Assembly: GCF_943192945.1 (NCBI RefSeq)
Contig: NZ_CALPCE010000003.1
Span: 1-64,000 of the forward strand
DNA length: 64,000 bases
Direction of reading: 5' to 3'
DNA from: Anaerocaecibacter muris
Lineage (GTDB): Bacteria; Bacillota; Clostridia; Christensenellales; Pumilibacteraceae
Shown here one piece after another: positions 7,988-16,772 of the stretch. The number at the start of each line of letters is the position of its first letter. Position 1 is the first letter of the stretch. Made by a program: the position numbers and the translations under genes. The notes under the pieces were generated by a model, which saw only the letters and a program-made list of their open reading frames with translations, did no database searches and had not been told where the DNA came from.

Positions 7988-8407
7988 TTAAAAAGGCAAG
8001 TCGTCGTTATCGACGGGTTGCATGTCCGAAATGGGATGCGGTTCTTCGGGAACGTATCCGCCCTGCGAACCTTCGCGCCCCGTGGTGTTACTGCGCGGAG
8101 TAAGAAACTCGACTTCGTCGGCAACGACGTCGAACGACGTGCGTTTGATGCCATCGCGATCCTCGTACTGGCGACGCTGAACAGAACCGTTGATACCCAC
8201 CTTACTGCCCTTGAACAGATATTTCGCGCAACGCTCGGCAAGCTGCCGCCAGCATATAACGTCGAAATAATCGGCAACGCGCTCGCCGTTCGCATTGGTG
8301 AACGGACGGTTGACCGCGATATTAAAGCGGGTAAAGTTTACGCCGCCTTGAGTGCTGCTCGATTCGGGGTCGCGAGTAAGATTGCCAATCAAGATAATTT
8401 TGTTCAT
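7988..8407 (-). CDS. ssb: Single-stranded DNA-binding protein
   Basis: 139 aa with an N-terminal OB fold (MNKIILIGNLTRDPE, FTRFNIAVNRPF, ADYFDVICWRQLAE) and a flexible acidic tail ending DNDDLPF, the tip that recruits replication and repair proteins. It lies between rpsF and rpsR as in most Firmicutes, 12 nt after rpsF. Confidence 0.97.
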   Translation of the reverse strand: MNKIILIGNLTRDPESSSTQGGVNFTRFNIAVNRPFTNANGERVADYFDVICWRQLAERCAKYLFKGSKVGINGSVQRRQYEDRDGIKRTSFDVVADEVEFLTPRSNTTGREGSQGGYVPEEPHPISDMQPVDNDDLPF

Positions 8408-8419
8408 GATCCGAGCTCC

Positions 8420-8716
8420 TTACACTCTTTCAATCATAAAGCGCAAAACGTCGTCGCTTATGCGCATCTGACGTTCGAGCTCTGCGGGAATTTCGGGCGG
8501 CGCGGTAAACTTCATCAGCACATAGTAGCCGGTCAAATGCTTGCCCGAGATTTTGGTCTGAATGGGATATTCGAGCTTGCGCGAGCCGCCGCCCCACTCT
8601 TCCGCCGTCACTTCGCCATAGGGAGCGACAAGCGCCTTAAAACGTTCCACCAACGCCTTTTTGCCGTCGGCATCCTGCTTGTCGGACAGGATATAAAGGA
8701 TTTCGTAATTATTCAT
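8420..8716 (-). CDS. rpsF: 30S ribosomal protein S6
   Basis: 98 aa beginning MNNYEILYILS, with the S6 fold segments ALVERFKALVAPYGEV, WGGGSRKLEYPI, GYYVLMKFTAPP and DDVLRFMIERV. The start is fixed by a perfect AAGGAGG 5 nt before ATG 8716; the open frame reaching 8824 runs through the promoter and leader and is rejected. First gene of the rpsF-ssb-rpsR operon. Confidence 0.97.
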   Translation of the reverse strand: MNNYEILYILSDKQDADGKKALVERFKALVAPYGEVTAEEWGGGSRKLEYPIQTKISGKHLTGYYVLMKFTAPPEIPAELERQMRISDDVLRFMIERV

Positions 8717-8824
8717 ACACCCTCCTTGCGGTCTATGACCCACTCTTACATGGGTAAGGACGCGACTATGAAAAAAATATTTAGTCGCAGTGTTGATTAT
8801 ATCACGTCCTTTCGCTTTTGGCAA
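8717..8824 (-). promoter_or_regulatory. Promoter and structured leader of rpsF-ssb-rpsR
   Basis: -35 TTGCCA (8819-8824), 17 bp, -10 TATAAT (8796-8801). The ~70-nt leader contains a GCGACTA/TAGTCGC hairpin and a CCCA/TGGG hairpin just upstream of the ribosome-binding site. Operons of this kind are often autoregulated by the S6:S18 complex; I do not see a confident match to that motif. Confidence 0.7.
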
Positions 8825-8950
8825 GCGTTTTAACCGCGCCGCCGAGCACTACTTGCAAAATCCGCATAGAAAAAACAAAATAACATGACGCCGTTTTTTT
8901 CGGATAGCGAACAATCGCCGCATACTTTATAATTTAAAATACCTATATAC

Positions 8951-8992
8951 AAAACCCCCGACAGTCGCATGTTTGCGGCGGGCGGGGGTTTT
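8951..8992 (-). terminator. Terminator after the GH2 gene
   Basis: Arms AAAACCCCCG (8951-8960) and CGGGGGTTTT (8983-8992), 12 nt past the GH2 stop on the minus strand, with a short T-run. Confidence 0.75.
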
Positions 8993-9004
8993 AGTATTCG
9001 ACAA

Positions 9005-10747
9005 TTAAATTTCAAAGATTTTTTTGAGTCGCGCAAAGTCGGCTTTGGGCTTGTGATCTTCGTCGAGCAAACCGTTTACTTCCTGCTGCACGTCGGTAAG
9101 CTGCGTATAACAATAGCCTTGGAACGGACACTTGCTTACGCCCGCCATCAAGTTTTCGAGCCGCGAATACAAGTCGTCGGCGTCCGTCGCATTTTTGCCG
9201 TAGCCCCAGTTTTCGCCTACCGCGCTACTGTCCAACGCAATGCCGCCGAACTCGGTGAAAATTACGGGCTTGCCCGCGGCGGTGCTGCCTTTTGCAATCA
9301 TCTTCGGACCCTGCGGGTACAGCAAATCGTAGTTTTCGGGACGATACTTTTGCTCGAACCCGTCGCCCGCAGACGCATAATCGTGCACGCCTATAACGTC
9401 GGTCGTGTCCACCGATTCCCACCCGTCGTTGGTGGAAATAAGCCGCGAATTATCGAGCGCCTTGGTCGCATAATACATGGACGCGGCGAAGTTTTGATGA
9501 TCTTTATTCACGCGGATTTTGCGCACGCCCCAGCTCTCGTTGAGCGGTACGTAACAGACGACGCTCGTAAACGCGCGCGCGGTCGTTACTATTTCCCGCC
9601 ACTCCGCATCGAGGTTGTGCTGTTCGCGCGCGCAGAAGTTAAACGCCGACGGCATTTCGCACCATGTCAAAAAGCCCAACTCGTCCGCGTAATAATAGAA
9701 GTACGGGTCTTCGAGTTTTTGATGCTTGCGCGCACCGTTAAAGCCCATGGCCTGCGCCGCGAGAATATCGTCCTTTAACGCCTGCGCCGACGGCGGAGTA
9801 ATGCCGCTGTCCTTCCAATAGCCTTGGTCGAGCACGAGCCGCTGATACAGCCGTCTGTGGTTGAGCGTTATATACCCGTTATCGTCGATACTTATTTCGC
9901 GCATGCCGAACCGAGTGTGCGCGACGTCCACTGCCTTGCCGTCGCAATACAACGTCAAGTCGATATAGTAAAGATGAGGCCATTGCGGCGACCACAGCGT
10001 GCCGTCGCCCACTTCGTCTTTTTCGGCAATCGCTATCGAATACGGAGTATGTTTGCCGTCGAGTGAAATGCGCGCGCGCTTGACCTGTTTGCCCTCATAG
10101 GTCACGACCATTTCCGCCTCGTCCGCCTTGCCGCGAAGCGTGGTTATTTCGCCGGCTACCGTCATATTGTCAATGTTGGGCGTGAGCGTAAATTCGTCCG
10201 CGCAATCGTCGCCGAAAAACTCGACCCACACGCTTTGCCAAATGCCGGTGGTCGGAACGTACCAACACGAAAAGCGATGCCCCGCCCAGCTCTGCTTGCC
10301 GCGCGGTTGCGTTGCATCATCGTAATCGACGCATCGCACTACTATCACGTTTTCGCCGCCCGTTAAATACTGCGTGACGTCCGCTTTGAAGGGCGCGCAA
10401 CCTCCGACGTGATATAAGGCATGCTTACCGTTTACCCACACGTCGGTAATGTAATCGCTTCCGTTAAAGCACAACAGCGCGCGCTTGCCTTGGTGCGCCT
10501 TGTCTATATTAACCGTACGGCGATACCACACCGTTTCATGCTTTTCGTAAACGCCTATTCCGCTCGCCTCGTACTGATACGCAAACGGCACGTTTATCTT
10601 TTTGCCGAGTTTAACTTTTCCGCTCGGCAAGTCGCGCATAACGCCGTCGGCATTGTCGTCAAACTCGAATTCCCATTCGCCGTTGAGCATAATCCAGTCG
10701 TCGCGACGGAACTGCGGTCGCGGGTAATCGTTTCTGGTTGGTTTCAT
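9005..10747 (-). CDS. Glycoside hydrolase family 2 (beta-galactosidase/glucuronidase-like)
   Basis: Cytoplasmic (no signal peptide), 580 aa. Domain order is that of GH2: jelly-roll sugar-binding domain (about 15-180, with LNGEWEFEFD and DVWVNG), immunoglobulin-like domain (~185-285), TIM barrel (~290-580). The acid/base is Glu404 in PLNESWG and the nucleophile Glu499 in FTEFGG. It ends the galactose operon region, so beta-galactoside cleavage is the likely role, but sequence alone does not settle galactose versus glucuronate or mannose. Shine-Dalgarno AAGGAG. Possibly separately regulated: the 63-nt gap to the SGNH gene has inverted and direct repeats. Confidence 0.88.
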   Translation of the reverse strand: MKPTRNDYPRPQFRRDDWIMLNGEWEFEFDDNADGVMRDLPSGKVKLGKKINVPFAYQYEASGIGVYEKHETVWYRRTVNIDKAHQGKRALLCFNGSDYITDVWVNGKHALYHVGGCAPFKADVTQYLTGGENVIVVRCVDYDDATQPRGKQSWAGHRFSCWYVPTTGIWQSVWVEFFGDDCADEFTLTPNIDNMTVAGEITTLRGKADEAEMVVTYEGKQVKRARISLDGKHTPYSIAIAEKDEVGDGTLWSPQWPHLYYIDLTLYCDGKAVDVAHTRFGMREISIDDNGYITLNHRRLYQRLVLDQGYWKDSGITPPSAQALKDDILAAQAMGFNGARKHQKLEDPYFYYYADELGFLTWCEMPSAFNFCAREQHNLDAEWREIVTTARAFTSVVCYVPLNESWGVRKIRVNKDHQNFAASMYYATKALDNSRLISTNDGWESVDTTDVIGVHDYASAGDGFEQKYRPENYDLLYPQGPKMIAKGSTAAGKPVIFTEFGGIALDSSAVGENWGYGKNATDADDLYSRLENLMAGVSKCPFQGYCYTQLTDVQQEVNGLLDEDHKPKADFARLKKIFEI

Positions 10748-10774
10748 GATAAGATAAACTCCTTTTTTATTTTA

Positions 10775-10803
10775 GTGCGCATATACGCACATGCGCATAT
10801 GTA
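10775..10803. promoter_or_regulatory. Candidate operator upstream of the GH2 gene
   Basis: GCGCATAT occurs twice, at 10777-10784 and 10793-10800. The first lies in GTGCGCATATACGCAC (5-bp inverted arms), the second in CACATGCGCATATG (imperfect palindrome). The same octamer forms a perfect palindrome in the promoter of the orphan sugar-binding lipoprotein at 27010-27021. No clear promoter hexamers are seen here. Confidence 0.4.
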
Positions 10804-10810
10804 TGTCGGG

Positions 10811-11887
10811 CTAAAAATATTGCGCGAAATAAGGCGCCCACAGCCTATAACCCTTTTCGTTGAGGTGGATTTTATCGGCTATAAAATAGTCCGCCAAATC
10901 GTCTATCGCACTTCCGTCCTGATTTAGGAACGGCATGTTGCAGTGCAAAAATTTGACGTTCTTTTCGTACTGACACATTCTTTGCGCCTGTTTGTTGAAT
11001 TGCGTTTTTCGCTCGTGCGTCGCAGGATGGAACGGCGAGGGACAAACCGCATTGACATAAATCAACGCTTGGGGATTGACACTCTTGACCGCCGCGATAC
11101 ACGTCGCAAGGTTCACCATTACGTCGTCCACAGCCTCGCCGCCGTGTATGTCGTTATAGCCCAGATTAAAGAAAACCTGCTCGAATTTAATTCCGCCGAG
11201 AATATCGTCGATTACGTTTACCCAGTCGCTGTACGTCGTGCCGCCGATGCCCAAACCGAGCACACTCTTTCCTTTCGCGTCCTCGGCGAACGTGCCGCCG
11301 CCGTTTTCCGCGCCGCCCGTTTCGTACAGCTCGAACCACGAATCGCCTATAATAACGCTTTTCGCCTCCGCCGTTTTCTTGGCTTTTTTGCGCCGCGCTT
11401 CAAACATCTTCAAACGCGGATGCAATTCCAGTTCGGGCGTGTTCTCATAGCCCGCCAAAAGCAATTCGCGGTTGAACGCGCCGCGATATTCGCCGCGCTT
11501 GGTCAAGCCGACGTACCATCCCGTCGCATAGCCCGACGGCTTGCCGAACATATCGATAAAATACATAACGCCGTTGCCGTAAATCCAGTCGGTCACGGTA
11601 TAATCGAACGCGCCCACGTATTTATATGGTCTGTGCGCGTCCGTAACGCCCAATTCGTCCGAGCTGAAATGCGCTTTGGTAAAATCCTGCTCGCCGTACC
11701 CGTACTTATTGAACTTGCCGTTGCGATATATAAGCGTGCCGCGGTACACCGATCCTTCCTCGTACCGCACCTCGCCCACGCCGAACGCGCCGTCGCGCAA
11801 AACCCCGTCGAGGCTGTCGAACTCGAAGTACACGGGCTGCGCGCCGCTTTCAAACTTTTTGCAATCGAACTCTATTCGTTTTTTCAT
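10811..11887 (-). CDS. SGNH/GDSL-type hydrolase (probable carbohydrate esterase)
   Basis: 358 aa. The second half (from ~175) is an SGNH hydrolase: block I IIGDSWF (Ser nucleophile), block II GIGGTT, block III FNLGYND, block V DKIHLNEKGY (Asp/His). The first ~150 residues form an additional beta-rich domain with KYGYGEQDF and YVGLTKRGEYRG, which I do not recognise. No signal peptide, so cytoplasmic. ATG 11887 overlaps the galM stop by 4 nt (ATGA), indicating translational coupling; a longer frame to 12049 runs through galM and is rejected. Likely deacylates imported sugars, but the substrate is unknown. Confidence 0.8.
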   Translation of the reverse strand: MKKRIEFDCKKFESGAQPVYFEFDSLDGVLRDGAFGVGEVRYEEGSVYRGTLIYRNGKFNKYGYGEQDFTKAHFSSDELGVTDAHRPYKYVGAFDYTVTDWIYGNGVMYFIDMFGKPSGYATGWYVGLTKRGEYRGAFNRELLLAGYENTPELELHPRLKMFEARRKKAKKTAEAKSVIIGDSWFELYETGGAENGGGTFAEDAKGKSVLGLGIGGTTYSDWVNVIDDILGGIKFEQVFFNLGYNDIHGGEAVDDVMVNLATCIAAVKSVNPQALIYVNAVCPSPFHPATHERKTQFNKQAQRMCQYEKNVKFLHCNMPFLNQDGSAIDDLADYFIADKIHLNEKGYRLWAPYFAQYF

Positions 11888-12870
11888 TTCGTCACCGTAA
11901 AAACGAACTCCGTCGTTTCCGAATAAGGCTTGTCGGGCGAACACACGCCGCAGTCGTCGGGGGTGGAGTGTATGCCGTCGGGATTGTATTCGCACTCGAA
12001 GCACGTGGACTTGTAGCCGTCGAAGTTGTCGCCGAACACGACCACGCACGGATAAGTGGTGCGCACTTCCAACTTAATGCCGCTCAATTCCGAATACAGC
12101 GAGCACGCGACTTTATCGAGTCCGCGCGCGTCGAGGAAGAACGGGTGGTCGTAACCTTTGGTATAGCGTTGCACGACCTCGTCCTTGACATACTCGCCCA
12201 CCTTGCGCGGCGTGCGGAAGTCGAACTGCGGCGCAACGTCCGCAATGCGCTCTATTATAAGTCGCTCGTTGAGATCGCCCACCCTGGACGCGTTTATGTA
12301 CATAACCTGTTCGGTCACCGGCGCGCGCAAGTCGCCCGACATGTCGAAGTACGCGTGGTTTGTAAGGTTGAGCAAAGTTTTGCAGTCGGGCACGGCTTTA
12401 TAAATAGTAGCCAGCTTGTTCTCGCGCTCGTACAGTCTGTATATCGATTGAACCTTGACGTTGCCGAAATATCCGCCCTCACCGTCGGGACTGTCGTACT
12501 CAAACACGACGTCTGTATATTCTGCGTTTTGCTCGACGCGAAGCGAAAACACTTTACTATGAAATCCGCTCGACCCGCCGTGCAAGCAGTCTTCGCCGTG
12601 ATTATTTTTTTCGAGCCGCGCAGTGCGCCCGTCAATCGCGAACTCGGCGTGCGCTATGCGCCCCGACGTGCGACCTATCGTCAAGCCGTGATACGCCGCG
12701 CCGTAACCGCCGCTCGCAAGCCGCGTAACCTCGCGCGCTTCTCCGTCGCGGTCGGGAACCTTTATGCTCATAATGCCCGCGCCGAGCGCGCACAGCGTTA
12801 CGCTCATGCCTGCGGAATTGACAAGCATAACCGTTTCCGCCGATTTAAACAGTCCTTTTTCTATGTTCAT
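11884..12870 (-). CDS. galM: Aldose 1-epimerase (galactose mutarotase)
   Basis: Interconverts alpha and beta anomers of galactose so galactokinase can act. 328 aa from ATG 12870 (GGAG upstream), with the family features NHGEDCLHGGSSGFHSKVF, LTNHAYFDMSG (catalytic His) and the late acidic region with FECEYNPDG. It is 117 nt downstream of galE and its stop overlaps the SGNH start. Confidence 0.93.
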   Translation of the reverse strand: MNIEKGLFKSAETVMLVNSAGMSVTLCALGAGIMSIKVPDRDGEAREVTRLASGGYGAAYHGLTIGRTSGRIAHAEFAIDGRTARLEKNNHGEDCLHGGSSGFHSKVFSLRVEQNAEYTDVVFEYDSPDGEGGYFGNVKVQSIYRLYERENKLATIYKAVPDCKTLLNLTNHAYFDMSGDLRAPVTEQVMYINASRVGDLNERLIIERIADVAPQFDFRTPRKVGEYVKDEVVQRYTKGYDHPFFLDARGLDKVACSLYSELSGIKLEVRTTYPCVVVFGDNFDGYKSTCFECEYNPDGIHSTPDDCGVCSPDKPYSETTEFVFTVTK

Positions 12871-12987
12871 TTTAACTCCGATACGTTTTTTTCCGTTAGT
12901 GTTTTTCCGCTTGCCGCGTCGCAATCACCGCGCCGCGCGATATAATGTCGGCATGAGCCGTTGCAAAACGACAAGCGGATAAATTTG

Positions 12988-14001
12988 TTACGCGTTGTAA
13001 CCCTTGGGGTTTTGGGTCTGCCACTTCCACAGCGAAGCGCACATTTCATCAATGCCGAGCGTCGCCGACCAACCGAGCTCGTTTTTGGCTTTGCTCGCGT
13101 CGGCATAGCACGCCGCAATGTCGCCCGCGCGCCGCGGCTTGACGGAGTACGGCAACTTATGCCCGCACGCTTTTTCAAACGCGTGAATTACGTCGAGAAC
13201 GCTGTAACCTATGCCCGTGCCGAGGTTGTAGGTGTACACGCCCGACTTGTTCGTCTTTTCGATAGCCGCAACGTGACCTTTTGCCAGATCGACGACATGG
13301 ATATAATCGCGCACGCCCGTGCCGTCGGGGGTGTCGTAATCGTCGCCGAACACGCCCACTTCTTTAAGCTCGCCGATAGCGACCTTGGCAATGTATGGCG
13401 TGAGGTTGTTGGGTATGCCCTTGGGGTCCTCGCCTATCAAGCCGCTTTCGTGCGCGCCTACGGGATTGAAGTAGCGCAACAGCACAACCGTCCACTCGTT
13501 GTCGGAAGCGTACACGTCGCGCAACATAATCTCCTGAAAATATTTGCTCGTACCGTAAGGATTGGTCGTGCCGCCCACCGTGCAATTTTCGTCGAGCGGA
13601 AGTTTTTCGGGCGTGCCGTACACGGTCGCCGACGACGAAAACACTATTTTTTTAACGCCGTGCGCGCGCATTGCGTCGAGCAAAACAAGCGTGCCCGCGA
13701 GGTTGTTGTCGTAATATTCGATAGGCTTTGCGCACGATTCGCCGACGGCTTTAAGCCCCGCGAAGTGTATGACGCTGTCGATTTTATTCTCGTCGAAAAT
13801 CTTGTTCAAAAGCGCACCGTCGCGCAAGTCGCCCTCGTACAGCTTGACAGACTTGCCCGTAATCTTTTGCACTCGCCTGACGCTCTCCGCCGAGGAATTG
13901 CAAAAGTTGTCCACAACGACGACTTCGTGCCCCGCATTAAGCAGTTCCACATTTGTGTGCGACCCGATATATCCCGCGCCGCCCGTTACAAGAATAGTCA
14001 T
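12988..14001 (-). CDS. galE: UDP-glucose 4-epimerase
   Basis: Interconverts UDP-galactose and UDP-glucose in the Leloir pathway. 337 aa, extended SDR: N-terminal NAD motif [10 protein letters not shown], the SSSATVYG serine, catalytic YGTSK, and [13 protein letters not shown]. Shine-Dalgarno GGAGG with 9-nt spacing. It follows galK by 37 nt. Confidence 0.97.
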   Translation of the reverse strand: MTILVTGGAGYIGSHTNVELLNAGHEVVVVDNFCNSSAESVRRVQKITGKSVKLYEGDLRDGALLNKIFDENKIDSVIHFAGLKAVGESCAKPIEYYDNNLAGTLVLLDAMRAHGVKKIVFSSSATVYGTPEKLPLDENCTVGGTTNPYGTSKYFQEIMLRDVYASDNEWTVVLLRYFNPVGAHESGLIGEDPKGIPNNLTPYIAKVAIGELKEVGVFGDDYDTPDGTGVRDYIHVVDLAKGHVAAIEKTNKSGVYTYNLGTGIGYSVLDVIHAFEKACGHKLPYSVKPRRAGDIAACYADASKAKNELGWSATLGIDEMCASLWKWQTQNPKGYNA

Positions 14002-14038
14002 ATACGTTACCTCCGATTATGTATTGTGAGTGATTGCC

Positions 14039-15166
14039 TTATATTTTTTCGACGGTAATGCCGTCGCCGATTTGCGTTTGATATACAGCCGCAGTGTAGC
14101 CCGTCGCCTCAAAGTACTTTTCCAAAACGTGCGCTTTAAAATCCTCCACGCCCGACGTGCGAACAAGCGACACCGTACATCCGCCGAAGCCGCCGCCCGT
14201 CATGCGCGAACCCAAACACGCGGGGTGGCTCTGCGCCGCCGCCGCAAGCGCGTCCAGCTCTTTGCCCGTAACCTCGTACAAATCTTTGAGCGACGCGTGC
14301 GACGCGTTCAACAGCGCGCCCAGCTTGACCATATCGCCCGACTTCATGGCTTTAGCCGCGTCCGCAACGCGCGCGCACTCGTCCACGACGTGCCGAGCGC
14401 GATTGTAAACGTTGTGAGGAAGCAGACTTCCGCACTCTTCGAGCGACCGCCCGTCAAGCTCGGCAAGGCTGTTTATATTGAGCTTCTTTTGCAACAGGCG
14501 CAACGCCGTTTCCGTTTCGGCGCGCCGCTCGTTGTACTTGCTCTCCACAAGGCTGTGCGGCTTTTTGCAATCTATTATGACAAGCGAGCAATCGCCCGTG
14601 TCGATAGGCACGTACTCGCACGCGAGCGTAGCGCAGTCGAGCAGCATTGCGTGCCCCGCCTTGCCGCAAGCCGAAGCGTACTGATCCATAATGCCGCAAT
14701 TAACGCCGCAGTATTCGCGCTCGGCGCGTTGCGCTTCGACAGCTATGCCGACGGGATCGACGGGCACGCCCGTCAATGCGCACATCGCCGCAATCGTAGA
14801 CACCTCGATAGCCGCCGACGACGACAGCCCGCTGCCGAACGGCACCGTGCAATCCTGAACCATGTCGCAACCGACAACGGGATTGCCTGCGTTTTTCCAC
14901 ATCAAAAGACTACCCGCCTGATAATTGCCGTATTTGAGCGATTTATAATCGCCGAGTTTGGCAATATCGAGCGTGACTTTTTCGTCGAGCGTCGTCCAGC
15001 TCAAATTGATTTTATCCGTGCCGTTGGGTCTTATATACACCGTGTTTTTAAACGCGAGCGCCGCGGGAAAAACCTTGCCGCCACAGTAATCTATATGCTC
15101 GCCGATTATGTTCACTCTGCCCGCCGCAGTAACTTTGTACGCATAATCTTTAACGTTTACCGTCAT
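14039..15166 (-). CDS. galK: Galactokinase
   Basis: Phosphorylates galactose to galactose 1-phosphate. 375 aa, GHMP kinase: N-terminal sugar-binding GRVNIIGEHIDYCGG, ATP motif PFGSGLSSSAAIEV, catalytic-base segment GIMDQYAS, and C-terminal RMTGGGFGGC. The start codon overlaps the end of galT by 17 nt; GAGGG lies 9 nt upstream inside galT. Confidence 0.97.
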   Translation of the reverse strand: MTVNVKDYAYKVTAAGRVNIIGEHIDYCGGKVFPAALAFKNTVYIRPNGTDKINLSWTTLDEKVTLDIAKLGDYKSLKYGNYQAGSLLMWKNAGNPVVGCDMVQDCTVPFGSGLSSSAAIEVSTIAAMCALTGVPVDPVGIAVEAQRAEREYCGVNCGIMDQYASACGKAGHAMLLDCATLACEYVPIDTGDCSLVIIDCKKPHSLVESKYNERRAETETALRLLQKKLNINSLAELDGRSLEECGSLLPHNVYNRARHVVDECARVADAAKAMKSGDMVKLGALLNASHASLKDLYEVTGKELDALAAAAQSHPACLGSRMTGGGFGGCTVSLVRTSGVEDFKAHVLEKYFEATGYTAAVYQTQIGDGITVEKI

Positions 15167-16619
15167 ATCGAAGCGCCCTCTCTTTAATGAATTTAACCGT
15201 TTGCTCTACGTCCTTAAACACCGCGGTGTTGTGCAGTATGCGCTTGCACACACTGCCGAGTTCTTTCGCTATGGCGTTTTCGACCGTCATGACGTCGGTC
15301 TTACCGCCGCACAGCTCGACAATTTCGCCGTATATAAACTCGTATTCGGACAAGTGCGCAGGCAAACCCGTGCCGTTGCAAATCCCGTCGCGAATTTCGC
15401 CCAATTCTTTTTCCAGCCGCCCGGGGAGTATGAACAACCCCTGCGCCTCGATAAGTCCGATGGACTCTTTTTTAATGACGTGGAATTCGGGGTGCGCGTG
15501 GAAAACGCCGTCGGGATACTGCTCCGACGTTATGTTACTGCGCAAAATTATGGTCATTTCGTACCCGCGCGCGGTTTTTACAACCGTCGGGCTGATCGCA
15601 TTGTGAATTCCGTCGTCGTCCGCATGGATAATGCCGAGTTCGGGCGCGTCGTAATCCACCCACGCCGCGCGGATCTTTTCGGACGTCTGTTCTATCGCCT
15701 TGCGATCGGGGCTGACGACGCGAACTGCCGTGCCCGCCCAGTCGAGCGCCTCTATTATCGCGCCGCTCTCGTCGTCGCGCAAAGTACGCGCCGCTTTCGC
15801 CTTGTGCAAAGGCAAGCTCTCCCCGCCGCCCTGATAATGGTCGTGAGCGAGCACGCTCCCGCCTATGCGCGCGAGCGCTGCGTTACTGCCTATAAAGTAA
15901 TGCGGAAACCTGTCGGCAAAATCCATAAGCCGACCGAACGTCGCTTTGTCCACGTGCATGGGCGTGTGTTCGTAATTGACCGCTATTCCGTGCTGACGGA
16001 AATATCCGTAAGGCGAATATTGCCAAAACCAGTCCTGCCCTCCGAGCGTAATATCTACGGTGCGAAGCGTGCGCTTGGCTCTGCCCGAAAACCCTTCGTT
16101 TTCGTGACAAATGGTACAGCTCGGATACCCGCCGCCCACGGCGTTGCCCGCCGCCGCCTTTTTCGCGTCGCGAAATTCGGGCTTGGCTTTGTTAATGGTT
16201 ATTATAAGCCCGTCGCTCTCGAACCTCGGATTTTTATCGAGCGCCGACTTTTTAACGTAATTGTTTTTGACGCAGTAGTTGTAAAAGTAATCTGTCGCGG
16301 CTTTACTGCCTTTTGCAATTTCCGTAAGGTCGAAAACGTTCTGCAAATCCTGCGGCGACAGCGACAGCGCGCCCATAACCGCGTCGCAGTACCGCTCCGC
16401 TTCGTCCTCGGCAAACACGCCCGCGTTCACAGCCGCGCGCACAAACTCGTCCAATAGATCCGTAACCGTTCCGTCGGGCTTTGCGCCCGTATGCGGGAAC
16501 GCCGCGCCAAACATTTCCATAATGCCGTTTCGCACATAATCGGCGTTTTTGCGCGTAAGCCCCAGTTCCGCTTGCGCATAACCGACGAGCTTGTCGATAC
16601 TTTGTTGAAATTGCTTCAT
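15150..16619 (-). CDS. galT: UDP-glucose--hexose-1-phosphate uridylyltransferase, class II
   Basis: Transfers UMP from UDP-glucose to galactose 1-phosphate. 489 aa, the long Firmicutes-type GalT2 family rather than the ~350-aa HIT-type enzyme. Visible segments include CTICHENEGF, INYEHTPMHVDKATF, GGSVLAHDHYQGG and HAHPEFHVIKKE. First gene of galT-galK-galE-galM-SGNH, divergent from the AraC-type regulator. Shine-Dalgarno AAGGGAG, 7 nt upstream. Confidence 0.95.
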   Translation of the reverse strand: MKQFQQSIDKLVGYAQAELGLTRKNADYVRNGIMEMFGAAFPHTGAKPDGTVTDLLDEFVRAAVNAGVFAEDEAERYCDAVMGALSLSPQDLQNVFDLTEIAKGSKAATDYFYNYCVKNNYVKKSALDKNPRFESDGLIITINKAKPEFRDAKKAAAGNAVGGGYPSCTICHENEGFSGRAKRTLRTVDITLGGQDWFWQYSPYGYFRQHGIAVNYEHTPMHVDKATFGRLMDFADRFPHYFIGSNAALARIGGSVLAHDHYQGGGESLPLHKAKAARTLRDDESGAIIEALDWAGTAVRVVSPDRKAIEQTSEKIRAAWVDYDAPELGIIHADDDGIHNAISPTVVKTARGYEMTIILRSNITSEQYPDGVFHAHPEFHVIKKESIGLIEAQGLFILPGRLEKELGEIRDGICNGTGLPAHLSEYEFIYGEIVELCGGKTDVMTVENAIAKELGSVCKRILHNTAVFKDVEQTVKFIKERALRYDGKR

Positions 16620-16658
16620 CAGGTTGCTCCCTTGTTAAATTGCGCTTTTACCGTAAAT

Positions 16659-16687
16659 ATTGTACCAAATATTGCGCGCGCAAGCAA
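16659..16687 (-). promoter_or_regulatory. Promoter of the gal operon
   Basis: Minus strand -35 TTGCTT (16682-16687), 17 bp, -10 TACAAT (16659-16664). The weak -35 suits activator dependence; the araC promoter lies back to back about 45 bp away. Confidence 0.72.
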
Positions 16688-16730
16688 GAATTATATTTAC
16701 CAAAACAGGAAAAATTTTTACATTAAATTA

Positions 16731-16759
16731 TTGACCCGTCGCGGCGTTTGATATATAAT
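16731..16759 (+). promoter_or_regulatory. Promoter of the AraC-family gene, very short leader
   Basis: -35 TTGACC (16731-16736), 17 bp, -10 TATAAT (16754-16759). Predicted +1 near 16766, giving only about 7 nt of leader before ATG 16773, with no room for a Shine-Dalgarno. Confidence 0.75.
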
Positions 16760-16772
16760 ATGGACGGTAAAC

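Noticed and set aside
8717-8824. N-terminal extension of rpsF to 8824
   Set aside because: It reads through a consensus promoter and leader; AAGGAGG fixes the start at 8716.
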